The position numbers and the translations under genes are program-made. A stretch of DNA of 64,000 bases from a gamma proteobacterium HTCC2207 (GTDB lineage: Bacteria; Pseudomonadota; Gammaproteobacteria; Pseudomonadales; Porticoccaceae): NCBI GenBank assembly GCA_000153445.1, contig CH672398.1:320454-384453 (forward strand), given 5' to 3'. How positions within the stretch are numbered: the first letter of the stretch is position 1; each line of letters opens with the position of its first letter. The notes beneath the pieces were generated by a model that saw only the letters and a list, made by a program, of their open reading frames with translations, made no database searches and was not told the origin of the DNA. Positions 1 through 8,782 of this stretch are shown piece after piece.

Positions 1-1
1 A

Positions 2-88
2 TGGTGCCCAGGAGAGGACTTGAACCTCCACCCCCTTGCGAGGACTAGCACCTGAAGCTAGCGCGTCTACCAATTTCGCCACCTGGGC
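2..88 (-). tRNA. tRNA-Leu (anticodon CAG)
   Basis: Read on the minus strand, a GCCCAGG/CCTGGGC acceptor stem encloses a D-arm, a CTAGC/GCTAG anticodon stem with loop TTCAGGT (anticodon CAG, reading CUG), a long class-II variable arm and a T-arm containing TTCAAGT. A discriminator A and an encoded CCA (positions 2-4) follow. The long variable arm together with the CAG anticodon identifies leucine. A matching promoter lies upstream at 229-257. Confidence 0.96.
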
Positions 89-228
89 ATAGCAATAAAA
101 CTTGTCTTACTCTTCAAGATGCAACCCTTGGGATAGACCATCTCAATAGTGCCTTGCAGCACCCAATTCCGCTATGGCTGTGAACCTCTTCAAGCCAAAA
201 CCTGCAGTCGCTCACACAGCGGGCGCGA

Positions 229-257
229 ACTATAGTAACCGCGGAAGATTTTGTCAA
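229..257 (-). promoter_or_regulatory. Sigma70 promoter for the tRNA-Leu
   Basis: On the minus strand a perfect TTGACA (252-257) is separated by exactly 17 bp from TATAGT (229-234). The stretch just after the -10 is GC-rich (TCGCGCCCGC), like the discriminators of stringently controlled stable-RNA promoters. The transcript would carry a leader of about 130 nt before the tRNA, in which I see no second tRNA. The rest of the 89-433 gap holds nothing else I can name. Confidence 0.72.
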
Positions 258-433
258 TTGCCTATCTGTAAATTAGTTATTTTGTGATCCAGTTTCTCCG
301 CCAGTGGTGCGGGTTTTGCCAGTATTTACAGGTCGCAGGTATTAGTCGTGGATGCTCTGAAGGGCTTGCCATAGATGGGTCGACAGGGACGATTAGTGGT
401 GACATATTTCTGCAAACTTACAAGGAGTTAGAC

Positions 434-754
434 ATGTTAAAAACAAGTAAAAAAATCCTTTTGATCGGCGCTTCCCTAATTGTTTTAGCGGGATCGGCAC
501 CTGCGATAGCAGCACCTGCTGAAAAAACCAGATCGCCGGTTTCTGAACAGACTCAGCAGCAAGTCAATATCAATAGTGCTTCGGCGGTTGATATTGCTAA
601 GTCGCTTGAAGGGGTGGGGCTGAAAACAGCAGAGGCAATCGTGGCTTATCGTGATGCTCATGGTGCTTTTAAAAGTCTCGAGTCGATTACCATGGTCAAA
701 GGTGTTGGCAGCAAGACACTGAAGAAAAATTCTGCGCGTATTTTACTCAAATAA
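434..754 (+). CDS. ComEA-like helix-hairpin-helix protein, secreted
   Basis: A 106-residue protein with an N-terminal signal peptide (about residues 1-27, basic start, hydrophobic core, Ala-rich cleavage region). It is followed by a short linker and one ComEA-type helix-hairpin-helix domain: VNINSASAVDIAKSLEGVGL and then a second GVG hairpin near KGVGSKTLKK. Family members are periplasmic DNA-binding proteins; in naturally competent bacteria ComEA pulls in DNA, but many gammaproteobacterial small paralogues have no assigned role. The ATG at 434 was chosen because CAAGGAG lies just upstream and the signal peptide begins there, although the frame is open further upstream. The gene stands alone and is followed by a terminator. 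Confidence 0.85.
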   Translation: MLKTSKKILLIGASLIVLAGSAPAIAAPAEKTRSPVSEQTQQQVNINSASAVDIAKSLEGVGLKTAEAIVAYRDAHGAFKSLESITMVKGVGSKTLKKNSARILLK

Positions 755-777
755 TCAGACTAGTCATGTAGAATAAT

Positions 778-805
778 CCGGTCGCTCAGGCGGCCGGATT
801 TTTTT
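778..805 (+). terminator. Rho-independent terminator after the ComEA-like gene
   Basis: An 8-bp GC-rich stem (CCGGTCGC/GCGGCCGG with one G-U pair) and a TCAG loop are followed directly by seven T. It lies 23 bp after the stop codon. Confidence 0.88.
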
Positions 806-850
806 ATGGGATGAAAAAATGGGCACTGTAGTTAAAGGGCAGTTTTATCA

Positions 851-2623
851 ATGAGTACTGACGCACTAATCACACTTGGCGTATTGCTAGTATTTCTGGG
901 CATTATTATTCGTGGCCGCCTTGCTGTGGATTTTGCCTTGGCTGCTGCCATGGTGGCGCTGTTAGTGTTTGGGGTGTTGACACCCAATGAAGCTTTTTCT
1001 GGCTTTTCCAATCCAGCCCTGTTTATTATTGCTTGTTTCTATGTGGTTGCCTCGGCTCTAAAAGAGAGTGGTGCGCTGCACTGGTGGGTGATGCGCTGGC
1101 TCGGCAACAGCGGTTCGATCAAGGGGGCTATCCCGCGGATTATGGGGCCGGTGGCAGTCACTAGTTCGATGATCAGTAATACGCCGGTGGTGGCGATCTT
1201 TATTCCCTTGATTCAGGATTGGGCGCGACGCCACAATTTGTCTGTCTCTAAGCTGCTTATTCCCTTGAGTTATGCCTCTATTTTAGGAGGCACCTGCACA
1301 CTGATTGGTACCAGCACGAATATTTTGGTTGTGGGTATGTTGCAGAGCACAACTGAAGCCAATAGTTTGAGTTTGTTTAGTCCGGCCCTGATTGGTATTC
1401 CCTTGGTGATCTTAGGTATTGTCTATTTTGTGCTTATCGGCCATCGCTTGCTTCCCGACCGCGGAGGCCTGGTAGAAAGCATGCCGGATACCCGTGAGTA
1501 TGCGGTGAGCATGCGCGTGGAAGAGGGCGGCCCCTTGGCGGGCATGTCAATTGCCGATGCTGGCCTGCGTCATCTGCAGTTCAGTTTTCTATCTGAGATT
1601 CAGTCGAAGGGCCATATTATTCCAGCCGTAGGGCCGGAGGAGATTCTCAGTGGTAACGATATATTGATATTTGTTGGTCAGCCCGAAGGGGTTAGTGAGC
1701 TGCGCCAATTCCGCGGTCTGGTGCCGGCTGAAGGCGAAGTGTTAAAGCTCGATGTGCCCTATAGTTCAAGAGCATTGATTGAAGCTGTGATCTCTCCAGT
1801 CTCGAATATGGTTGGCAAGACAGTTAAGGCCTCTAGTTTCAGAACTATGTTTGGTGGCGTGATTCTCTCAGTGTCGCGCAATGGCGACAGGATCAATCAA
1901 AAGGTTGGCAGCATTGTGCTCCGAGCTGGTGATACTTTATTGCTGGAGGCGGCTCGCGGCTTTGTCCGTCGCCATCGCTACAGTCGCGATTTTTTACTGC
2001 TAAGCCGTATTGACGATGCCAGTATTCCAGATGTGAGCAAGGCTCCGGTAGCTCTGGGGTTGTTGGGGCTTTTTGTGGCTGTCGTGGTGTCAGGACTTAT
2101 GTCACTCGTGGCTGCGTCACTGTTGCTTGTGGTGGCTCTGGCGGTAACCGGCTGTATCTCCATGGAATTCGCTCAGCGCAGTATTGATTTTAGAGTTCTG
2201 ATGGCAATAGGAGCCTCTTTGGCACTGGGTTTTGCTTTGCAAAAAACCGGGCTTGCAGATCTTGGAGCTCAGGGGATTATCGTGTTGGCAGACGGCAATC
2301 CCTTCGTTAACCTAGTGCTCCTCTATGTAGCCACAGTGATAGCCACGGAATTAATTACTAATAACGCCGCAGCGGTGTTGATGTTTCCATTGGCTCAGGC
2401 ATTAAGTGCTGAGCTAGAAGCGAGCTTATTGCCCTTTGTGATGATAATAATGTTCGCTGCATCGGCGAGTTTCTTGACGCCATTCGGCTATCAAACTAAC
2501 CTCATGGTTCAAGGGCCGGGTGGCTACCATTCTGCCGACTATTTTCGGGTCGGTGTTTTGCTGAGTCTTATGGTTGGTATCACCGTGGTATTTTTGGTGC
2601 CAGTATTTTGGCCTCTATACTGA
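851..2623 (+). CDS. SLC13-family anion permease with two TrkA-C domains
   Basis: A 590-residue inner-membrane transporter. The N-terminal half has several hydrophobic segments and the SLC13-type hairpin GGTCTLIGTSTN (about residues 146-157). Two soluble TrkA-C (RCK-C) regulatory domains follow (about 215-300 and 305-385), then a C-terminal membrane half with ITNNAAAV (about 500) and FLTPFGYQTNLMVQGPGGY (about 540). This architecture is typical of bacterial DASS/SLC13 carriers for sulfate or other divalent anions; the substrate cannot be read from the sequence. A clearly related paralogue lies at 59671-61449 next to cysC, which makes sulfate a reasonable guess for both. The gene appears monocistronic. 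Confidence 0.88.
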   Translation: MSTDALITLGVLLVFLGIIIRGRLAVDFALAAAMVALLVFGVLTPNEAFSGFSNPALFIIACFYVVASALKESGALHWWVMRWLGNSGSIKGAIPRIMGPVAVTSSMISNTPVVAIFIPLIQDWARRHNLSVSKLLIPLSYASILGGTCTLIGTSTNILVVGMLQSTTEANSLSLFSPALIGIPLVILGIVYFVLIGHRLLPDRGGLVESMPDTREYAVSMRVEEGGPLAGMSIADAGLRHLQFSFLSEIQSKGHIIPAVGPEEILSGNDILIFVGQPEGVSELRQFRGLVPAEGEVLKLDVPYSSRALIEAVISPVSNMVGKTVKASSFRTMFGGVILSVSRNGDRINQKVGSIVLRAGDTLLLEAARGFVRRHRYSRDFLLLSRIDDASIPDVSKAPVALGLLGLFVAVVVSGLMSLVAASLLLVVALAVTGCISMEFAQRSIDFRVLMAIGASLALGFALQKTGLADLGAQGIIVLADGNPFVNLVLLYVATVIATELITNNAAAVLMFPLAQALSAELEASLLPFVMIIMFAASASFLTPFGYQTNLMVQGPGGYHSADYFRVGVLLSLMVGITVVFLVPVFWPLY

Positions 2624-2753
2624 CATTAGTTAATCTGATTACTTCATTAAATCACGCTATAATCCCGCGCAAAATTATTATCGCAAGGTTATTGTCCTAG
2701 CTGCCCAAGGCTTTGGATGATGGCTATTACACATTTACATTAGAGAGAGACGA

Positions 2754-4121
2754 ATGACCGACCTGACATGCTTTAAAGCCTATGATATCCGCGGCCAACT
2801 TGGAATTGAATTAGATGAGGAGATAGCTTATCGCATTGGTCGCGCCTACGCGGAGTTCCTCAAGCCCAAAAGCATTGTTTTAGGTGGAGATATCCGCCTT
2901 ACCAGCGAGGCGCTCAAGGCTGCGCTCAGCGAGGGGATTCGCGATGCCGGCGCCGATGTTATTGATATTGGAATGGTCGGTACCGAAGAAGTCTATTTCG
3001 CTACCTCCTTTCTCAATGCTGATGGCGGTATTGAAGTGACTGCTAGTCACAACCCGATTGACCACAACGGTATGAAGCCGATCCGCGAGGGCTCAAGACC
3101 TATCAGTTCGGATACTGGACTGCTGGATATTAAGCGCCTTGCTGAAGAGAATGATTTTCCAGCCATTGATTCAGCTGCTCGGGGTGGGTATAAAAAACTG
3201 TCGGTCCTCGATGACTATCTGGATCATCTGCTGGGTTATATCGATAACAGCGCGATCACGCCGTTAAAAATAGTAATGAATGCGGGTAATGGTGCTGCTG
3301 GTCATGTGGTCGATGCGATTGAGGCGCGCTTTGCTGAACTGAAGCTGCCCATCGAAATTGTTAAAATATTTAATCAGCCAGATGGCACATTTCCAAACGG
3401 CATCCCCAACCCAATCCTTCATGAAAATCGCGCGCCGACCATTGATGCAGTATTAGAGCACAGGGCTGATATGGGCATTGCCTGGGACGGTGACTTCGAT
3501 CGCTGCTTCCTGGTGGATGAGAAGGGTCACTTTATTGAGGGTTACTATATTGTTGGTCTGCTCGCTGAAGCCTTTCTGTTAAAAAATCCGGGTGCCAAAA
3601 TTGTTCATGATCCGCGCCTGACTTGGAACACCATTGATGTGGTTAAAAAGGGCGGCGGTGAAGCGATTCAGTCAAAGACCGGCCATGCTTTTATCAAAGA
3701 GCGGATGCGGTCTGAGGATGCGGTTTACGGTGGCGAGATGAGTGCTCATCACTACTTTAGAGACTTCTTCTATTGCGACAGCGGCATGATTCCTTGGCTG
3801 CTCGTGATGGAACTGATAACGCGGAGTGGCAAACCGCTCTCCGCGTTAGTTGATGAGATGGTGGAGGCTTATCCTTCCCCCGGTGAGATCAATCGCAAAA
3901 TCGCCGATCCCGCCGCCGCGATACAGCGTGTGCGTGAACATTATGAGGCCAGTGCCTTAATAGTTGACGAAATCGATGGCGTTTCAATGGAATTTACACA
4001 GTGGCGCTTCAATCTGCGTATGAGTAACACTGAGCCAGTCGTGAGACTTAACCTAGAAACCCGTGGTGACAGGGAACTCTTAACCAAATGTCAGCAGGAG
4101 CTTCTTGCACTACTCGATTGA
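2754..4121 (+). CDS. cpsG: Phosphomannomutase (CpsG/ManB)
   Basis: A 455-residue alpha-D-phosphohexomutase, close in length and sequence to enterobacterial CpsG/ManB from the start ([11 protein letters not shown]) onward. It interconverts mannose-6-P and mannose-1-P, supplying GDP-mannose-type sugars; dual glucose activity is possible. The active-site serine loop TASHNP has Ser98, the metal-binding loop DGDFDR begins at about residue 245, the sugar-binding GEMSAHHYF loop lies near 327, and the C-terminal phosphate-binding RMSNTEP is present. The start follows AGAGAGACG. It marks the left edge of the polysaccharide locus. No mannose-1-P guanylyltransferase is in the window, so the GDP-mannose step must be elsewhere. 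Confidence 0.93.
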   Translation: MTDLTCFKAYDIRGQLGIELDEEIAYRIGRAYAEFLKPKSIVLGGDIRLTSEALKAALSEGIRDAGADVIDIGMVGTEEVYFATSFLNADGGIEVTASHNPIDHNGMKPIREGSRPISSDTGLLDIKRLAEENDFPAIDSAARGGYKKLSVLDDYLDHLLGYIDNSAITPLKIVMNAGNGAAGHVVDAIEARFAELKLPIEIVKIFNQPDGTFPNGIPNPILHENRAPTIDAVLEHRADMGIAWDGDFDRCFLVDEKGHFIEGYYIVGLLAEAFLLKNPGAKIVHDPRLTWNTIDVVKKGGGEAIQSKTGHAFIKERMRSEDAVYGGEMSAHHYFRDFFYCDSGMIPWLLVMELITRSGKPLSALVDEMVEAYPSPGEINRKIADPAAAIQRVREHYEASALIVDEIDGVSMEFTQWRFNLRMSNTEPVVRLNLETRGDRELLTKCQQELLALLD

Positions 4122-4189
4122 TTTGCTTTGTAGCAGTTCAACCTCGCGTATTAATTTAGCAAGTGGATAAAATTTCACAGGGTTTAGCG

Positions 4190-4699
4190 ATGGAAAGTTG
4201 GTTTTTACTCCAGACAAAGTCAAAGCAGGAAGGCAGGGCGGTTGAAAACCTTGAGCGTCAGGGCGTTAAATCATTTTGCCCAATGATAAAGGTTGAGAAG
4301 CTTTCTCGAGGCTCGCGGGTGGTTAAGGAGGAAGCCTTGTTTCCAGGCTACTTATTTGTCAATTTTGATCAGTCGTCGGTCTCCTCAACCACTGTTCGCT
4401 CGACCCGAGGTGTGAGTCATTTTGTCACCAGTGCAGGCCTGCCAGTAAAGGTTCCTGAGTCACTTATAAATCAGCTCATGCTGCGCACCGATGCGGGCAA
4501 TGATGAAACGGTATCCAGTCTTCCCAGCAAGGGTGAAAGGTTACAGATCATTGACGGCCCCTTTCGCGGTCTTAATGCTGTATTTTCTCAGCCAGATGGC
4601 GATCGGCGAGCTATAGTATTAATCAATCTATTGAATCAACAGGTTTCGGCGTCATTGCCTTTTGCCAGTTTGGTAGCTGACGAGCGGGTTGACGTCTAA
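4190..4699 (+). CDS. RfaH-like transcription antiterminator (NusG family)
   Basis: A 169-residue NusG paralogue. It opens with WFLLQTKSKQEGRAVENLERQG, has the RfaH/NusG landmark FPGYLFV near residue 56, and ends in a KOW-type C-terminal region. RfaH binds RNA polymerase paused at ops sites and keeps it elongating through long, poorly translated, horizontally acquired surface-polysaccharide operons. I chose ATG 4190 because the usual family start (M-x-x-W-F/Y-L-L) falls there; a GTG at 4163 is an upstream alternative. It sits beside the locus it would control, and an ops-like site is seen at 12519-12529. A specialised NusG paralogue with different target sites is the alternative. Confidence 0.85.
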   Translation: MESWFLLQTKSKQEGRAVENLERQGVKSFCPMIKVEKLSRGSRVVKEEALFPGYLFVNFDQSSVSSTTVRSTRGVSHFVTSAGLPVKVPESLINQLMLRTDAGNDETVSSLPSKGERLQIIDGPFRGLNAVFSQPDGDRRAIVLINLLNQQVSASLPFASLVADERVDV

Positions 4700-4702
4700 G
4701 TA

Positions 4703-4728
4703 CCTTAAATTAGTATCGTAATTTAAGT
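4703..4728. repeat. AT-rich inverted repeat after the RfaH-like gene
   Basis: CTTAAATTA (4704-4712) and TAATTTAAG (4719-4727) form a perfect 9-bp inverted repeat around GTATCG, just after the stop codon. It could be a weak terminator or a protein site; there is no immediate T-tract. The remaining 4729-5081 stretch has no gene I recognise. Confidence 0.35.
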
Positions 4729-5081
4729 ATCAGTAGTTTTAGTGTGAGAAGTCTAGGTCGAGTACTTGAATTTGAGCACGTAAATGTGAGCTACAACCGG
4801 TGCAAGAGAGCAATGCCGCTCCTCTAGAAAGACCGAATGGAAGCAGGACAACATAACAGGGAATTGTTTATGAAGACTAGCCAGAGTTTTTTTTGCGCTA
4901 CCTTGGTATCGCGCTGATATCGTTTTGAACGTCAGGATAAACGCAGCAGATATCCCTTGAGGCCGCAGGCGAGGCGCTGCTAGGCTAGAGAGCTTTGCAG
5001 CAGTATTGGCTAGCAGGAAAAGAGGCGGGGTAAAACAGTGGGTTATGACCTTAACAAATTCTTTGGCAGCCTTGTCCAGTT

Positions 5082-5462
5082 GTGATTGCCGCCTGTCAAA
5101 AACGGACCCTAATACCGGTGTATGGCGACGGCAGTAATATACCTTATTTTCTCTATTTACATGGTCACTGCCCCGGCATTGACGCCGTTGTGCGCAGCGG
5201 CAAGAGCGGCGCAACCTATAATATTGGCGGTAATAACGAATGGGCGAATATCGCCATTTGTCGGATAATCTGCGATTTGATGGATAAGCGCATAGCAATT
5301 GCCACGCCCCATCAGCAGCTAATAGAGTTTGTTACAGACCGTCCCGGGCACGACTGGCGTTATGCAGTCGATAGTTCAAGGATTTCAAACGAATTGAATT
5401 GGCAGCCTCAAGAGACTTTTGAAAGTGGGATTATTAAAACCTTAGGCTGGTACTGCAGATGA
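5082..5462 (+). pseudogene. dTDP-glucose 4,6-dehydratase C-terminal fragment (rfbB remnant)
   Basis: About 126 codons match only the C-terminal third of RfbB/RmlB. Recognisable pieces are IPVYGDGSN, the HC..I..V...GK.G.TYNIGG block, the FVTDRPGHDWRYAVD motif and the closing NELNWQPQETFESG..KT..WY. The Rossmann nucleotide-binding half and the catalytic YxxxK are absent, and no matching sequence is seen upstream. It cannot be an active dehydratase. It is most simply the scar of an earlier dTDP-sugar operon replaced by the current cluster. No other dTDP-rhamnose genes (rfbA, rfbD) are in the window. Confidence 0.85.
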
Positions 5463-5703
5463 CTTCAGTTGTCGCTGTTAAAGGGACTGAAGGCCGTCAA
5501 TTCCAAGCTGTATTATGTCTACACTTAAAAACCTTCACTGTGTTGCCCTAGCACCCGCAGAACTATCTTCAGCGTAGGGCGTCTCGTGTTGTTGCGCTCT
5601 GTCGGAGTAACGCTTTTGGTGTGATCCTCAACCATCATTTTCATTGCTATTATTTCTTTAAAGCCCGGCCAATCATTTATGAATAGAAATGTTAGGGATC
5701 GCC

Positions 5704-5732
5704 AAGTTATCCTATAATAATAGTGTATAATT
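5704..5732 (+). promoter_or_regulatory. Possible promoter upstream of the export gene
   Basis: Two TATAAT hexamers (5714-5719 and 5727-5732) lie in the 433-bp gap before the SLBB export gene, but neither has a good -35 at the right distance. A leader of about 160 nt would follow. It contains CAGGGTAGAGTG at 5756-5767, only loosely like an ops site. The rest of 5463-5895 shows no gene. Confidence 0.3.
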
Positions 5733-5895
5733 ATGCTCGAAAATATTACTTCTCAGGGTAGAGTGAAAAATAGCGTAGGTTAGTCCCGCAAGTCATTGAT
5801 GACATTGGACTCAGTTTTGGCGCAAAAGCTAAAAATATCTTAATAAGCAGTCGCATAACCTATTCGTGACACTACCAGTGAGAATTTAATATCCA

Positions 5896-8727
5896 ATGAA
5901 ACTTCAATCCTTATTTCAAACCAGCACTGCAGCGATAATTGCTGTTGCATTGCTGTTTCCGTTGCATGTGCAGTCGCAAAATACTGATGTCAACGCACTG
6001 TGCAGTGATGTGTCTCCAGCCAATAGAGCCATGGCCAAGAGCGCTGGCTATGATGTCGATGCACTATGCGCTGGTGTAGCAAAGAAGCCAGCGCGAGTTG
6101 CAGCGGCTACTCAGGCGGCCGCTATTCCAGAACGCAAAGCTATAGCACAAGAAAAAGTAGCTGACCAAATTGCTCCCACGGCAGTTGTGGGTGTAACCGC
6201 CGCTCCGCCAGCGAAGAAGCTAAAGCCATTTGGGTATGATCTGTTTGCTGGGACTCCCAATACGTTTGCGCCTGTGACAAATGTTCCTGTATCGCCTAAT
6301 TATCTACTTGGCCCGGGCGACATACTTCAGGTGATGTTTTATGGTAAGACTAACAGCGCCTTTGGGCTTGAGATTAATCGTGATGGTACAGTTAATTTCC
6401 CCGAGCTAGGGCCAGTTGGGTTGGCTGGGTTAAGCTTTCAGGAAGCTAAAGACATGCTTCAAACCCGCATCAATACTCAAATGATTGGTGTGCAGGCCAG
6501 TATCAGTATGGGCGAGTTGCGCTCAATGCAGATATTTGTGCTGGGCGAGGCCTTTAAGCCCGGTGCTTACACGGTTTCCTCACTTTCGACTATTACTCAT
6601 GCCCTAGTGGTCAGTGGTGGCGTGAGCAATATTGCCTCATTGAGAAATATTCAACTTAAGCGAGCGGGCAAGACGATTACGAGCCTTGATCTCTATGATC
6701 TGCTTATGCATGGTGATACTGAGAGTGATATTCGATTACAGCCTGCAGATGTGATTTTCATCCCTACAGTGGGTGACCTGGTGTCTGTAAATGGTCAAGT
6801 CTTGCGGCCGGCTATTTATGAATTAAAAGGCGGCGAAAGCGTAGCTGATTTGATCGCGCTGTCTGGTGGGTTGGGACCAAAGGCCTATCCAAGCAATGCC
6901 AGTATTGAGCGCATCCAGAGTGGGGGTTTCTTGACTGTGCTTGATCTAGATCTGACCAAGGCAAGCGACCTAAAATTGTTACTTAAGTCAGGCGATGGCC
7001 TAAGTGTCTCTGCAATAAAAGACCGTATGGAAAACACTGTCTCTCTGACAGGGCATGTTTATTATCCAGGCAGCTTTAGCTGGACAGAAGATATGCGTCT
7101 CTCAGATCTAATTTCAGGCTTGGAGCAGTTCCCTCCGGGGCTGGATCTTGATTACGCGATACTTTCGCGTAAAGATCCAGCAACGGGTGAGGTTACAGCG
7201 CTACTGGTCAATCCTGCAGGGGTAATAGCCGAGCCGGGTGGCGCTGAGGATGTTAGCCTTCATTCGAAAGATCAAATAATGTTATTTGGGTATGACTCAG
7301 CGAGAAGTGAACAGTTGAAGTCATTGTTGGATCAGTTGAAGTCACAGGAAAATATCGACAATGCAAGCAAAGTGGTCTCTATAAGTGGCCCAGTAAAATT
7401 TCCGGGCGAGTACCCACTGACTAACTCTATGAATGTTAGCCACTTGCTGAAAGCTGCGGGCGACCTTGCTGCTGGGTTAGATCTTGAATACGCCATAATC
7501 GCTCGCAAAGACCATGAGACAGGAGAGTTTTCGGTTCTGCAGATCAATCCTGCGGAGTTAATCGAGGAGTCGGCTGGCACTGCTGACCTCGCTCTCAAGT
7601 CCAGTGATAGGGTTATGCTGTTTGGGCAAGATTTGGCCAGAGGCGGACAGTTGGAACCTTTGCTACTGCAGTTGCGGTCTCAACGGAGCTTCGATAATCC
7701 CGAGAAGTTGGTAACTATTTCTGGTCCGGTCAAATTCCCTGGTGTATACCCTCTGACTGTTTCGATGGATATTAAGCAGCTGATTAATGCGGCTGGAGGC
7801 CCAATTGAAAGTGCCTACATGGGCTCTGTCGAAATTACCCGCGAAGATCTGTCCGATTCAGAGTTGGCCAAGACCCAAATCAAGATCTCTGACTTGTCTG
7901 GCGAGTTGGGCAATGCGGGGGCGGGCTTTACCTTGGAGGCAAAAGATCTTGTGGCTGTTAAGGTACTGCCAGAGTACCGTGACAGGAAAGCTGTCACACT
8001 GGCGGGCGAGGTAGTTTTCCCTGGTGACTATGTTATTTCGCGGGGTGAGACTCTTCTTCAGGTAATCGAGCGCGCTGGAGGTTTTACCGAGTATGCGGAT
8101 ATTAATGCGGCCTTTTTTACACGGACAAAGCTGCGTGAAAATCAGGCCAAAAGGTTGGCTGAATTAAAGCAAAAAATGGAACTAGATCTAGCCGCGAAAC
8201 AGATAGATGGGTCAGACGACGATCTAGGGTCCGAGGCATCTGCGTTGAAGCAGGATGCGCTAGATAAGCTTTCTGACGCGCAAGCCATTGGACGACTGAT
8301 TATTCCTCTGAAGGCGATAATAGCTCAGCGGGAGGATGATATTGCGCTTGATGATGGAGACCAATTGATTATCCCTCAGTTCAGTCAGGAAGTGACTGTA
8401 ATTGGTGAAGTTCAGAGGCCGACATCGCATCTGTTTCGACGCAATGGCCGGTTAAACGATTATATTGAGCTGAGCGGCGGTCTTAAGGATACCAGCGATA
8501 AGCGATCCATTTACTTAGTTAAGTCTAGTGGAGAAGTTGTTTTTCCTCGCTCTAGGCTGTTTAAATTTAAATCGATGCGGGCGCAAGTTGAGCCTGGTGA
8601 TACGATCGTTGTCCCGATTGACTCAGACGGCGCTGTCAAGTTGATGCCGATAATGGCGGAAGCAACCCGAATGATCTATGAATTAGCCTTGGGCGCTGCG
8701 GCTATTAATAGTTTTTCGAGTCCCTAG
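5896..8727 (+). CDS. SLBB-domain polysaccharide export protein (Wza-like)
   Basis: A 943-residue protein with a signal peptide (about residues 1-27, no lipobox cysteine). It has a polysaccharide-export domain (NYLLGPGDILQVMFYG near residue 135) followed by a long chain of SLBB beta-grasp domains and a hydrophobic C-terminal helix. Wza-type proteins form the outer-membrane channel for capsule or EPS, but classical Wza is about 380 residues, so this is an expanded form. Within the SLBB chain a 112-residue unit recurs: GHVYYPGSF (from about 380), SGPVKFPGEYPLT (from about 492) and SGPVKFPGVYPLT (from about 604). The two full units between them share the LDLxYAI..RKD.xTGE and S.D..MLFG blocks. 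It heads a set with the Wzz-like protein and the WecA-like transferases. Confidence 0.88.
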   Translation: MKLQSLFQTSTAAIIAVALLFPLHVQSQNTDVNALCSDVSPANRAMAKSAGYDVDALCAGVAKKPARVAAATQAAAIPERKAIAQEKVADQIAPTAVVGVTAAPPAKKLKPFGYDLFAGTPNTFAPVTNVPVSPNYLLGPGDILQVMFYGKTNSAFGLEINRDGTVNFPELGPVGLAGLSFQEAKDMLQTRINTQMIGVQASISMGELRSMQIFVLGEAFKPGAYTVSSLSTITHALVVSGGVSNIASLRNIQLKRAGKTITSLDLYDLLMHGDTESDIRLQPADVIFIPTVGDLVSVNGQVLRPAIYELKGGESVADLIALSGGLGPKAYPSNASIERIQSGGFLTVLDLDLTKASDLKLLLKSGDGLSVSAIKDRMENTVSLTGHVYYPGSFSWTEDMRLSDLISGLEQFPPGLDLDYAILSRKDPATGEVTALLVNPAGVIAEPGGAEDVSLHSKDQIMLFGYDSARSEQLKSLLDQLKSQENIDNASKVVSISGPVKFPGEYPLTNSMNVSHLLKAAGDLAAGLDLEYAIIARKDHETGEFSVLQINPAELIEESAGTADLALKSSDRVMLFGQDLARGGQLEPLLLQLRSQRSFDNPEKLVTISGPVKFPGVYPLTVSMDIKQLINAAGGPIESAYMGSVEITREDLSDSELAKTQIKISDLSGELGNAGAGFTLEAKDLVAVKVLPEYRDRKAVTLAGEVVFPGDYVISRGETLLQVIERAGGFTEYADINAAFFTRTKLRENQAKRLAELKQKMELDLAAKQIDGSDDDLGSEASALKQDALDKLSDAQAIGRLIIPLKAIIAQREDDIALDDGDQLIIPQFSQEVTVIGEVQRPTSHLFRRNGRLNDYIELSGGLKDTSDKRSIYLVKSSGEVVFPRSRLFKFKSMRAQVEPGDTIVVPIDSDGAVKLMPIMAEATRMIYELALGAAAINSFSSP

Positions 8728-8782
8728 GCTGACCTTTAATGCTGGGTAGATAAAATTGCGTAACAATTTCAAAGGAGAGACT

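Noticed and set aside
4753..5298. Long open frame on the - strand
   Set aside because: It overlaps the rfbB remnant, has no recognisable domain or ribosome-binding site, and its composition is odd (many Arg/Cys). It may be chance openness of non-coding DNA.
5756..5767. CAGGGTAGAGTG as a second ops site
   Set aside because: Only 8 of 12 positions fit, lacking the GCGGTAGC core. Not enough to call.
7787..8014. Second frame inside the export gene
   Set aside because: It lies wholly inside the SLBB gene in another frame and has no own support.
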